Origin: an uncultured Clostridia bacterium
Lineage (GTDB): Bacteria; Bacillota; Clostridia; Christensenellales; Borkfalkiaceae
Assembly: GCA_944346885.1 (NCBI GenBank)
Contig: CALVMR010000018.1
Span: 105,294 to 169,293, forward strand
Reading direction: 5' to 3'
Length of the DNA: 64,000 nucleotides
This document shows positions 7,374 to 15,524 of the stretch, piece after piece. Positions within the stretch are counted from its first letter, which is position 1, and every line of letters begins with the position of its first letter. Under the pieces are notes generated by a model. It had not been told where the DNA came from. It was given only the letters and a program-made list of their open reading frames with translations, and made no database searches. The position numbers and the translations under genes were made by a program.

Positions 7374-9218
7374 ATGTCCGAACCTACCGAAAACAGGGGG
7401 AAGTCTGTTTCTTTGTTGGACCGGTTGAAGTCTACGGATAAATTTTTGGCAGAAATGCGCTCCGTGCTCTCGTCGATGGACGAGATCGACGGGATGCGCC
7501 GCGGGCGCGGCGAGCCCGTGACGGACGAGTTTGGCGGATATAAGCGTTCTTCCGTCACAAAGCTGGTGGAGGGCTTGGAAAAACAGCGCGAGAGCATCCT
7601 TGCGGAGCTCGCCGCCGAGGAAGAAAAACTTTCTCGCCGCGCCAAAGAGGAAGCGGCGGCGCGCAAGCGCGCCGAAGCGCAGAACGCGCAGCTTTCCCGC
7701 CGCGCGCAAGAGGAGGCGGAAGCGCGCAAACGCGCCGAGGAGCGCCGCGCCGAGGAAAACGCCCGCATCACCGCCGTGGAGAGATCGGTCAAGGAGAGCG
7801 AAGAGCGCCGCCTTGCCCAAGTGCGCCAAGAGGAAGAGGCGCGCCGCAGCGAACACCCGCTGGAAAGTTTCCGCCGCGGCGACCCCACGCTGGCGCTGGA
7901 AAGCATGTACGAGGGGCTTTCGCTGGATATCGAAAAGCTGCGCGACGACGTTTTGCAGGAGATGCGCTATACCTATAAGCAGGATATGGCGATCTACGAC
8001 GATCTGAGCGAGCGGATCGAATCCATCAAAAAAACGGAGCTGGATAAAGGCGCCATCGAAGAGAGCATCCGCCCCTTGCAGGAAAAGATCGAAGCGCTTG
8101 CGCCCATCGATTACGAGCAGCTTGCCGACGGCGTTGCGGCAAGGGTGATCGCGGGCGGCATCGATTACGACGTGCTTGCGCGGCACATCGCCGAGATCAT
8201 GGAGCAAAACGCGCCCGCGCAGCAGGCGCTGATCGCGCCGCAGAGCGCGAAAGAGGAGCTGGCGGGTGTCGAGCGCCGTTTAGACGAGCTGCAAAACGTG
8301 TTGCAGGGCGCCGTTTCCGTCAAACAGATGCCCGAATTCCGCAAGCTGGACGAGTGCATCGCGCAGTATTTGCGCACCGCTTCGTACGAACTGATCCCCG
8401 ATATCCTGCTCGCGGCGGACGCGGCGAAGAACACCGCAAACCGCTACATCGTGAGCGGGAACAACCTGCGCGGGGAAACGATGCTTTCGGATATCCGCAT
8501 CCGCCTTTCGCGGGTGGTGGTGAGCGGCTCTGCCGCCTGCACCGCCGTGGCGGACGCCGTTACGGCGCACAACCTCGCCGTTACCTATTCGCCCGAAGCG
8601 ATGGAAGCGTTCCGCCAAGCGTGCGTGGAATTTGAACAGAGTTCCGCCATCCCGCAGGACGAGATCGCGGCGCGTCTGCGCCGCGCCAAATTCGCGCTGC
8701 TCGGCGACGGGGAGGCGGACGCCGCCGACGAAGAGCTCATGCAGGAGATGCTCGCCGCGCGCGAAAGCGCGGGCAGCATGCCGGGGCAGGAGCAGATGGA
8801 CGCCTTCAACGGGTTCAAGCGCGATCTGATGGCGTTCAATCTCTCGTACTTTATCGACCTTACGCCGCCGCTGCCCGAACAGAGCGAAAAGGATGCGGCG
8901 TCTTTGGATACGCAGGCGATCTTGGAAGCGATCGCGCGGCTCGGCGCACGCCCGCAGCAGGAGACCGCCGTCTCCGCGCAGCAGCCCGCGCCGCAGGCAG
9001 ATCTTGCGCAGGCAATGCCGCCGCGCACCGCGGCGGTGAAAAAACCGCGCACGCTGCGCGCCGCCGTCTCTTCCAAAGACAATCGTTTGGAAAAAACCGA
9101 TCAGCCGCTGCGCACGGTGAAGCGGAAGCTCGACCTGACCCACCGCACGGAGGAGGACCTCTCGCGCAAGGTGGTGGAGGATCTCGCTCTGCGCATTGCC
9201 AACAGCAGGGTAAAATAA
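7374..9218 (+). CDS. Hypothetical 614-aa coiled-coil protein
   Basis: I do not recognise a family. The ATG follows GGGAGGAGGCACC. Residues about 55-165 are a highly charged heptad-rich helix containing two near-identical blocks, LSRRAKEEAAARKRAEAQNA and LSRRAQEEAEARKRAEERRA, followed by more acidic/basic helix. Residues 165-500 look mostly alpha-helical and globular, and the last ~100 residues include a Gln/Ala/Pro-rich linker and a basic tail. There is no signal peptide or membrane segment, so it should be cytosolic. It stands alone between its own promoter and a terminator, divergent from serC. The composition suggests a structural, scaffold or chromosome/cell-division accessory role, but nothing in the sequence fixes this. 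Confidence 0.75.
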   Translation: MSEPTENRGKSVSLLDRLKSTDKFLAEMRSVLSSMDEIDGMRRGRGEPVTDEFGGYKRSSVTKLVEGLEKQRESILAELAAEEEKLSRRAKEEAAARKRAEAQNAQLSRRAQEEAEARKRAEERRAEENARITAVERSVKESEERRLAQVRQEEEARRSEHPLESFRRGDPTLALESMYEGLSLDIEKLRDDVLQEMRYTYKQDMAIYDDLSERIESIKKTELDKGAIEESIRPLQEKIEALAPIDYEQLADGVAARVIAGGIDYDVLARHIAEIMEQNAPAQQALIAPQSAKEELAGVERRLDELQNVLQGAVSVKQMPEFRKLDECIAQYLRTASYELIPDILLAADAAKNTANRYIVSGNNLRGETMLSDIRIRLSRVVVSGSAACTAVADAVTAHNLAVTYSPEAMEAFRQACVEFEQSSAIPQDEIAARLRRAKFALLGDGEADAADEELMQEMLAARESAGSMPGQEQMDAFNGFKRDLMAFNLSYFIDLTPPLPEQSEKDAASLDTQAILEAIARLGARPQQETAVSAQQPAPQADLAQAMPPRTAAVKKPRTLRAAVSSKDNRLEKTDQPLRTVKRKLDLTHRTEEDLSRKVVEDLALRIANSRVK

Positions 9219-9252
9219 GAACGCGCCGCGGCGCAAACAAAAGAGGAAAAGG

Positions 9253-9279
9253 GGGCTGAAATCATCATTCAGCCCTTTT
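9253..9279 (+). terminator. Intrinsic terminator of the coiled-coil gene
   Basis: GGGCTGAA (9253-9260), loop ATCATCA, TTCAGCCC (9268-9275), then TTTTG. It lies 34 bases after the stop codon. Confidence 0.75.
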
Positions 9280-9324
9280 GTATGCAAGAGCGCCCGCACG
9301 CAGCGGGCGGGAAAGGAGAATAAC

Positions 9325-11187
9325 GTGAAGCAATCGCAAACAAAAGCCCCGCAGGGCAAAAACGGAAAGCGCGGGCATGTGCTCCCGCAGTATGCGGGGA
9401 AGGCGGAACAGCGCGTGCGGCAGGAGGAAAAGCAAAAGCCTGCCGAGCACGGAAAAAAGGCGGCGTTTGCCGCACGGGAAGGGGCGCGCGCTTCCGCCGC
9501 AGGGCAAAAAAAGAAGCAAAAAGGGCGGGTAAAGAACCCCGTCAAGATCATTTTCCTCGGCGGCGTGGGCGAGATCGGCAAAAACATGACCGCCCTCGAA
9601 TGCGGGAACGACATTCTGATCATCGACGCGGGGCTGACCTTCCCGGACGAGCAGCTCCCCGGCATCGACCTCGTTATCCCGGATATCAGCTATCTCGTCG
9701 CCAACAAAAGCAAAGTGCGCGGGCTGGTCTTAACGCACGGGCACGAGGACCACGTCGGGGGCATTGCCTATCTTCTCAAAGAGATCAACTGCCCCGTTTA
9801 CGGCACCAAACTTACCCTCGCCTTGGCGGATAACAAACTGCGCGAGCAGCACATCAACAAGGCGCAGCTGCTGTGCGTAAAGCCGGGCGATACCGTCCGC
9901 CTCGGCTGTTTCGGGGTGGAGTTCATCAACGTGAACCATTCCATCGCGGGCGCGGTGGCGCTCTCCGTCGATACGCCGCAGGGCAGGATCTTCCACAGCG
10001 GCGACTTCAAGATCGATCTGACGCCCGTTGCGGGCGCGCCCATCGACCTTTCCCGCATTGCCGAGATCGGGCGGGAGGGGGTGGAACTTCTGCTGTGCGA
10101 ATCCACCAACGTAGAGCGCCCCGGCTACACCATGAGCGAAACGGTAGTGGGCACCACGCTCGATCATCTCTTTGCCGAAAACGCGAACCGGCGCATCATC
10201 GTGGCAACGTTTGCCTCCAACGTGCACCGTTTGCAGCAGATCGTGGATATCGCCGCAAAATACAGGAGAAAGGTCGCGCTCTCCGGCAGGAGCATGCTCA
10301 ACGTGGCAGACGCCGCCGCCAAGATCGGGGAGCTGACCATCCCCGAAGGCGTGCTCATCGACGTGGAAAAGATCAAAAATTATTTTGACCGCGAGATCGT
10401 GATCGTTTCCACGGGCAGCCAGGGGGAGCCGATGAGCGCGCTTACGCGCATGGCGGCGGGGGAATTCAACAAAGTTACCATCGGCGCAAACGATACCATC
10501 ATCATTTCGGCGAGCCCCATTCCCGGCAACGAAAAGATGATCTACAACGTGATCAACAATCTCTACCGCAAAGGGGCGAACGTCGTATACGAAACGCTGG
10601 AAAAGATCCACGTTTCCGGGCACGCCTGCCAGGAAGAATTGAAGATCCTGCACACCCTTTTAAAGCCGCACTTTTTCATCCCCGTGCACGGCGAATACCG
10701 GCATTTGCAGCGGCATGCGCGCCTTGCCGCCGAGCTTGGGATGAGCGAAAACAACATCCTCATTGCGGATATCGGCAACTGCGTCGAGCTGGCGCGCCAA
10801 AGCATGCAGTTCGGCGAAAGCGTTTCCTCCGGTTCCCGCCTCGTAGACGGCGGCAGCTTGGAGGATAAGGAAAACAGCATCGTCATGAAGGACCGTAAAC
10901 ACCTCTCCGAGGACGGCATCTTTGTCATCACCGCCTGCGTTTCGGAGCGCAGCGGCGATCTTTTGAGCGATCCTTCCGTCGTCGTGCGCGGCTTCGTCAT
11001 GCCCGAAAACGCGGATTACGTTGCCGAAGTCAAGCGCATCGCCGTCGGCTGCTGCGACCGTTCGCTGGTGCAGCGCGATACCGACAACACCGAACTTGCC
11101 GCCGCCATCAAAAAAGCGGTGAAAAACTTTATTTATAAAAAGACCAAGCAAAACCCCGTCATCATGGCGAACATCGTACGGCTGTGA
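9325..11187 (+). CDS. rnj: Ribonuclease J with a 72-residue basic N-terminal extension
   Basis: RNase J is the 5'-3' exo- and endoribonuclease of mRNA decay in Bacillota. From about residue 73 (VKIIFLGGVGEIGKNM) the protein follows the family: metallo-beta-lactamase motif LTHGHEDHVGG near 135, HSGDFKID, a beta-CASP domain with RSMLNVA and STGSQGEPMSAL, HVSGHACQEEL, the PVHGEYRH motif, and a C-terminal domain ending NPVIMANIVRL. At 620 residues it is longer than the usual ~555; the excess is an N-terminal tail rich in Lys, Arg, Gln and Ala that looks disordered. The GTG at 9325 is preceded by GGAAAGGAG at good spacing, and no other start with such a site lies closer to the core. Its stop overlaps the trmR start (GTGA). 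A GC hairpin (9290-9309) sits in the leader. Confidence 0.93.
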   Translation: MKQSQTKAPQGKNGKRGHVLPQYAGKAEQRVRQEEKQKPAEHGKKAAFAAREGARASAAGQKKKQKGRVKNPVKIIFLGGVGEIGKNMTALECGNDILIIDAGLTFPDEQLPGIDLVIPDISYLVANKSKVRGLVLTHGHEDHVGGIAYLLKEINCPVYGTKLTLALADNKLREQHINKAQLLCVKPGDTVRLGCFGVEFINVNHSIAGAVALSVDTPQGRIFHSGDFKIDLTPVAGAPIDLSRIAEIGREGVELLLCESTNVERPGYTMSETVVGTTLDHLFAENANRRIIVATFASNVHRLQQIVDIAAKYRRKVALSGRSMLNVADAAAKIGELTIPEGVLIDVEKIKNYFDREIVIVSTGSQGEPMSALTRMAAGEFNKVTIGANDTIIISASPIPGNEKMIYNVINNLYRKGANVVYETLEKIHVSGHACQEELKILHTLLKPHFFIPVHGEYRHLQRHARLAAELGMSENNILIADIGNCVELARQSMQFGESVSSGSRLVDGGSLEDKENSIVMKDRKHLSEDGIFVITACVSERSGDLLSDPSVVVRGFVMPENADYVAEVKRIAVGCCDRSLVQRDTDNTELAAAIKKAVKNFIYKKTKQNPVIMANIVRL

Positions 11188-11921
11188 ACGAAGTTTTGCT
11201 GCGCGGCGCGCCCTCCGCGCGGGGCGAGGGCGCCCGCCGCACGGGCGCCTTTGCGGCGGCGGGGAGAGCCGCGCCGCTTTCCGCTCTGTGCGCGGCGGAT
11301 ACGAAAGCGGAGCTTTCCGCTCTGCCCGCCCGCCTTTTGGCGCTGCGGGAGGGGGCAAAGCAGGGGCGGGACCCGACCGCCGCGGACGAAACGCTCGCCG
11401 TGCTGCTGCATATCGGAAAAACGCTGCCCGCGCGCCGTGTTTTGGAGATCGGAACGGGCGAGGGGTACACCGCCGCCGCATTGGCGCTTGCCTGCCCGCG
11501 GGCGGAGATCGTTACGGTCGAGGCGGACGCGGTGCGCTGCGCCGCCGCGCGCAGGCTGTTTGCGGCGCTGGGCGTTGCGGGGCGGGTCACTTCGCTCTTT
11601 GCGGATGCTGCCGCCGCCCTCGGCGCGCAGCAAGGAGCGTTCGATCTCATCTTTTTGGACGGGCCAAAGGCGCAGTACGTGCATTGGCTGCCGCGGCTGA
11701 AAGCGCTGCTTAGTGTGGGCGGCGTGCTTGCCGCCGACGACGTGCTGCTGTACGGCTGGGCAGACGGAAGTGCGCCCGTGCCGTACAAGCGGCGCTCCAT
11801 CGCCGCGCGCCTCGGCGAGTACCTTGCCGCCGTGCAGGGCGACGCAGAGCTGGAAACCCTGCTTTTGCGCTGCGGCGAAGGGCTGGCGATCACAAGGAAA
11901 CTTTGCGCCGCTCCCGCGTAA
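11184..11921 (+). CDS. trmR: TrmR/YrrM-type O-methyltransferase (tRNA 5-hydroxyuridine methylation)
   Basis: A 245-residue class I SAM-dependent methyltransferase. The SAM-binding motif VLEIGTGEGYTAAALA is near residue 86, an acidic residue ends strand 2 (VTVEAD), and FDLIFLDGPKAQYVHWL near 153 matches the metal-binding O-methyltransferase 3 family. B. subtilis TrmR methylates ho5U34 of tRNA to mo5U; there its gene precedes the U32 proteins TrhP1/TrhP2 that make ho5U. The same order occurs here, which supports the assignment beyond general family membership. GTG start overlapping the RNase J stop by four bases. The first ~40 residues are Arg/Ala/Gly-rich and poorly conserved-looking. The 3' end carries one copy of a 50-base direct repeat. 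Confidence 0.8.
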   Translation: MNEVLLRGAPSARGEGARRTGAFAAAGRAAPLSALCAADTKAELSALPARLLALREGAKQGRDPTAADETLAVLLHIGKTLPARRVLEIGTGEGYTAAALALACPRAEIVTVEADAVRCAAARRLFAALGVAGRVTSLFADAAAALGAQQGAFDLIFLDGPKAQYVHWLPRLKALLSVGGVLAADDVLLYGWADGSAPVPYKRRSIAARLGEYLAAVQGDAELETLLLRCGEGLAITRKLCAAPA

Positions 11922-12005
11922 GGGCGCAGCGGTTTGCGGTAAAGAGAACCGAAGAGGAAACTTTGCGCCGCTCCCGCGTAAGGGGCGCGGCGGTTTGCGG
12001 TAAAG
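11895..12005 (+). repeat. Two-copy direct repeat of ~50 bases over the trmR stop codon
   Basis: Copies at 11895-11944 and 11955-12005 are nearly identical, differing by one inserted G and a single substitution; both run from AGGAAACTTTGCGCCGCTCC to GGTTTGCGGTAAAG. The first copy encodes the last nine residues of TrmR. The second lies in the gap before trhP and would encode the same peptide tail if it were in frame. This looks like a recent tandem duplication. Confidence 0.85.
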
Positions 12006-12013
12006 GTGCAAGG

Positions 12014-13195
12014 ATGCCCGTTGAACTTCTTGCTCCCGCGGGAGATTTTGAAAAACTGAAAACGGCGCTGTACTTCGGCGCGGACGCGGTATATTTGGGC
12101 GGAAAGGAGTTTTCTCTGCGCGCTTTTGCCGATAATTTTACGGGCGAGGAGCTGCAAAGCGCCGTCGCCTACGCGCACGCGCGCGGAAAAAAGGTATACG
12201 TGACCGTCAACGTGTTTGCGCGGAACGAAGATTTTGCGAGGCTGGGAGAGTACGCTTCCTATTTGCAGCAGATCGGCGCGGACGCCGCCCTCGTCACCGA
12301 TGCGGGCGTGCTTTCCGTCATAAAAAACGCCGCGCCGCGTTTGCCGATTCATCTTTCGACCCAAGCGAACACGACCAACAAGTACGCGGCAAAATTTTGG
12401 CAGGAGCAGGGCGTATCCCGCATTGTGCTCGCGCGCGAACTCTCTTTAAAGGAGATTGCCGCCATCCGCGAGTTTTGCCCCGGTTTGGAGCTGGAAGCGT
12501 TTGTGCACGGCGCCATGTGCATTTCGTACAGCGGCAGATGCCTGCTGAGCAATTATTTGGACGGGCGCGATTCCAACCGCGGGGCATGTGTGCAGGCGTG
12601 CAGGTGGCGGTACCGCGTCACGCCGGAGGGCGGAAAACAGCCCTTGGACGCCGAAGAGGACGCCCGCGGGACCTATCTTTTGAACAGCAAAGATCTGAAC
12701 ATGCTCGCGCACCTTTCCGAGCTGGAAGCGGCAGGGGTGTGTTCTTTTAAGATCGAGGGGCGCATGAAGAGCCGTTACTACGTTGCCGACGTGGTAAACG
12801 CCTACCGCCGCGCGCTGGACGGGGCGCCGCTTTCCGCCATGCAGGAAGAGCTGGAAAAGTGCGCCCACCGCGATTTTACGGTTGCCTATGCGTTCGGCGC
12901 AAATGCGCATACGGTCAACTATGCAAATGCGCAGGCGAAGGGTACCCGCGAATACGTTGCCGACGTGTTGGAGGGAGGAAAAACGCCTCTCGTGCAGATG
13001 CGCGGCAGGTTCCGCCGCGGCGATGTGTTGGAGGTCTTATCGCCCTCCGCTTCGTTCAACCTCACGTTTGCGGCGGAGGGAATGTGCGCCGAAGACGGTA
13101 CGCCCGTTGCAGACGCCAAGCTCGTTTTGCAAAAACTGCGCCTCGCCTGCCCGTATCCGCTGCACGCGGGGGATATTTTGCGGCGGGTGCCGTAA
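12014..13195 (+). CDS. trhP: U32-family protein, TrhP-like tRNA U34 hydroxylase
   Basis: A 393-residue peptidase U32 family protein. The family signature is present exactly at about residues 161-179: EAFVHGAMCISYSGRCLLS, followed by RGACVQACRWRY, supplying conserved cysteines. N-terminus MPVELLAPAGDFEKLKTAL is typical. Members of this family (TrhP, formerly YegQ/YrrN/YrrO) are prephenate-dependent tRNA wobble-uridine 5-hydroxylases rather than proteases; the gene next door makes the subsequent methylation, so the pair should install mo5U34. The ATG at 12014 follows AAGGTGCAAGG; the frame is open further upstream through the duplicated repeat, but no ribosome site lies there. Single protein here, where Bacillus has two. 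Confidence 0.82.
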   Translation: MPVELLAPAGDFEKLKTALYFGADAVYLGGKEFSLRAFADNFTGEELQSAVAYAHARGKKVYVTVNVFARNEDFARLGEYASYLQQIGADAALVTDAGVLSVIKNAAPRLPIHLSTQANTTNKYAAKFWQEQGVSRIVLARELSLKEIAAIREFCPGLELEAFVHGAMCISYSGRCLLSNYLDGRDSNRGACVQACRWRYRVTPEGGKQPLDAEEDARGTYLLNSKDLNMLAHLSELEAAGVCSFKIEGRMKSRYYVADVVNAYRRALDGAPLSAMQEELEKCAHRDFTVAYAFGANAHTVNYANAQAKGTREYVADVLEGGKTPLVQMRGRFRRGDVLEVLSPSASFNLTFAAEGMCAEDGTPVADAKLVLQKLRLACPYPLHAGDILRRVP

Positions 13196-13282
13196 GCAGG
13201 AGGAAAGGCGCCGCGCGGCGAAAGGGCGGGGCTGCCAAAGGAAACGTTTGCGGAAAAGCGAGAAGGGGGCGAAGAGAGGAAG

Positions 13283-14575
13283 TTGGTCGTACTGCATTCC
13301 GATCTGAATAATTTTTACGCTTCGGTGGAAAAAAAGCTCTTTCCGGAACTTGCGGGCAAACCCGTTGCCGTCTGCGGAGACAAGGAGGCGCGCCACGGCG
13401 TGGTGCTTGCCAAAAGCGAGGAGGCAAAGGCGTTCGGCGTCAAAACGGGAGACGTTATTTGGGAGGCGCAGCGCAAGTGCCCGCAGCTCGTCATCCGCCC
13501 CGTCCGCTTTGCGGAGTACGCCAAAGAGTCGCGCGCGGTGCGCGAAATTTACGCCCGCTATACCGACCGCATCGAGCCGTTCGGCATCGACGAATGCTGG
13601 CTGGACGTGACGCACAGCCGCATTTTCGGGAGCGGGGAAGAGATCGCCGAGCGCATCCGCCGCGAGGTCAAAAAGGAGCGTTCGCTCACCGTTTCCGTCG
13701 GCGTTTCGTTCAACAAGGTGTTTGCAAAACTTGCTTCCGATTTAAAAAAGCCGGACGCCGTGACCGTTGTTTCGCGCGAAAATTACAGGGAAAAGCTGTA
13801 TTCTCTGCCCGCGGGGGCACTGCTGTACGTCGGCAAAGCGACGGCGCAGCGGCTGCGGAAGGTGGGCATCGTGACCATCGGAGACCTCGCCGCGGCGGAG
13901 CCGAAGATGCTGAGCGGGCTGCTCGGCAAATGGGGCGAGATGCTCTCGCGCTATGCGCGCGGCGAGGATTCTACGCCCGTGCGCGGTCAAAACGAGGCGC
14001 CGCCGTTAAAGTCGGTGGGCAATTCGCTGACGTATTTTGAAGATCTGTACCGCACCGAGGATATCAAGCGGCTGCTGTACGTGCTTGCCGAAAGCGTTGC
14101 CGCGCGCATGAAGGACGCGCACTTGGGCAAGGCGGATACCGTACACCTTTGGGTGCGGGATAAGGAACTGCAAAGCTATTCTTGGCAAAAAAAGGTGCGC
14201 CCGACGGCGCTCGTCGGCGAGATCGCCGAAGCCGCCTTTTCCCTCTTTTTGGAACGCTATACCGCCCGCCGCGCCGTGCGCGGGCTGGGAGTGACCGCTT
14301 CGGGGTTTGACCGCGGCATAGAACAGCTTACCTTCGATTCTTTCGGGGGCGATTACGAAAAAAAGGCGCGCGCCGAAGAGGCGGTGAGCAAGATCCGCGA
14401 AAAATACGGGTATTCCAAGATCCAGCGCGGCATCATGTTCGAGGACAGGACTGCGCTCAAACTGGATGTGCGCGGCGAGCGGTTGGAGCGCCCCGAAAGC
14501 GGGGCGGCGCACACCTTTTTTGAAGAGGACGGCGCGCCGCCGGACGGCGGAGAGGGACCATGGAACAAAACGTAA
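13283..14575 (+). CDS. dinB: DNA polymerase IV (Y-family translesion polymerase)
   Basis: A 430-residue Y-family polymerase for translesion DNA synthesis. Palm motifs are present: HSDLNNFYASVE at residues 5-16, with the first catalytic Asp, and GIDECWLDVT near 103, with the second acidic pair. SVGVSFNKVFAKLASDLKKP is the family's conserved finger/palm segment. The helix-hairpin-helix thumb (YVGKATAQRLRKVGIVTIGDL) and little-finger domain follow. IEQLTFDSF near the C-terminus could be a beta-clamp binding motif. TTG start at 13283 after a purine-rich GAAGAGAGGAAG; the spacing is short, so the start is less certain than the gene. It overlaps the next gene by 16 bases and lies 87 bases after trhP in the same direction, probably in one long operon beginning at RNase J. 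No LexA-type box was seen. Confidence 0.92.
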   Translation: MVVLHSDLNNFYASVEKKLFPELAGKPVAVCGDKEARHGVVLAKSEEAKAFGVKTGDVIWEAQRKCPQLVIRPVRFAEYAKESRAVREIYARYTDRIEPFGIDECWLDVTHSRIFGSGEEIAERIRREVKKERSLTVSVGVSFNKVFAKLASDLKKPDAVTVVSRENYREKLYSLPAGALLYVGKATAQRLRKVGIVTIGDLAAAEPKMLSGLLGKWGEMLSRYARGEDSTPVRGQNEAPPLKSVGNSLTYFEDLYRTEDIKRLLYVLAESVAARMKDAHLGKADTVHLWVRDKELQSYSWQKKVRPTALVGEIAEAAFSLFLERYTARRAVRGLGVTASGFDRGIEQLTFDSFGGDYEKKARAEEAVSKIREKYGYSKIQRGIMFEDRTALKLDVRGERLERPESGAAHTFFEEDGAPPDGGEGPWNKT

Positions 14576-15507
14576 CGAAAAAAGCAAAAAAACACAATCT
14601 CGCCTCCTTTGCGGAGGCAAACGGGCTGCAACGGGGCAAACACTGCTGTTTCGGAGAGTGGAACGGCTACCGCGTGCACGTGAAGTATGTGCCGTTCGGG
14701 AACCCTTCCTGCCTCGTTACGGTGGTAACGGCGGCAAAGGGAAAGGAAGAGCAGCTCAAAAAATGGCTCGCGCGCAAAAAAAAGGAGCTGTGCATCGCCG
14801 ATTTCGGCGCAGTCGGCATCGGGCTGATGGTCTGCCCCAAATCGGGCACGGACCCGTTCCGCCGCGTGGCGCACATCTTGGATATGGTCACGGCATACCT
14901 GCACAAAGAGGGGTTTGCGGGCGCTTCCGCCTGCCCGTACTGCGGGCAGGCGCTGGGGGAGCGCCCCGTGGAGATGAGCGATTCGGATATTCCCTTTTCC
15001 GCGCACGAGGCTTGCTTCGAGCAGGCGTTTTTGCAGGTCCGCAAAAAAAAGGCGGAAGAGGCGGCGCGCAGGGATAAAAAGCCGCTCGCCACGCTCGGCG
15101 CCCTGTTGGGCGGCGTGCTGGCAGCGGCGCTGTTCGCGGCGTTTTGGTTTTGGTTCTCCTTCGGGGCGATCGGCGCGCTTGCGGGGCCGTTCGCGGGGGG
15201 ATGGCTGTATAAAAAATTCGGCGGCAAAGAGAGCGTTTACAAAGTCGCCGCTTGCTGCGCGTGCACGCTCTTGTGTACGGCGGCGGGGTGTTTCGTCTGC
15301 CTGTACGCGGCAGCGGCGGCGGATCTCGGCGCGTACGCTTCGGTGTTTGCCAAACTCGCGGCGGACTTTGCCGCCTCCGCCGGGGCAACGAATTTGATCT
15401 TGAACGCCGTGTTCTCCGTTCTGTTTGCGGGGGCGGGCACCGTTTGGCTGGCGCATACCTACCGCAAAAACAAAACGAGCGTCGGCAGCGTAAAACGCCT
15501 GCATTGA
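14560..15507 (+). CDS. Hypothetical membrane protein with CPYCG zinc-like motif
   Basis: I do not recognise a family. The 315-residue protein starts MEQNVTKKAKKHN (ATG after GGAGAGGGACC, inside the end of dinB). Residues 1-120 form a soluble alpha/beta-like region; residues 124-155 hold CPYCG and a later HEAC, a plausible small zinc site. Residues ~170-305 are hydrophobic with three to four membrane segments, one rich in Phe/Trp (AALFAAFWFWFSFGA) and one rich in Cys (VAACCACTLLCTAAGCF). The tail is basic, positive-inside. The overlap with dinB and the 17-base gap to the next gene place it in the same operon, but its neighbours do not suggest a function. Confidence 0.75.
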   Translation: MEQNVTKKAKKHNLASFAEANGLQRGKHCCFGEWNGYRVHVKYVPFGNPSCLVTVVTAAKGKEEQLKKWLARKKKELCIADFGAVGIGLMVCPKSGTDPFRRVAHILDMVTAYLHKEGFAGASACPYCGQALGERPVEMSDSDIPFSAHEACFEQAFLQVRKKKAEEAARRDKKPLATLGALLGGVLAAALFAAFWFWFSFGAIGALAGPFAGGWLYKKFGGKESVYKVAACCACTLLCTAAGCFVCLYAAAAADLGAYASVFAKLAADFAASAGATNLILNAVFSVLFAGAGTVWLAHTYRKNKTSVGSVKRLH

Positions 15508-15524
15508 ATAAGGAGGGGCTTGCT

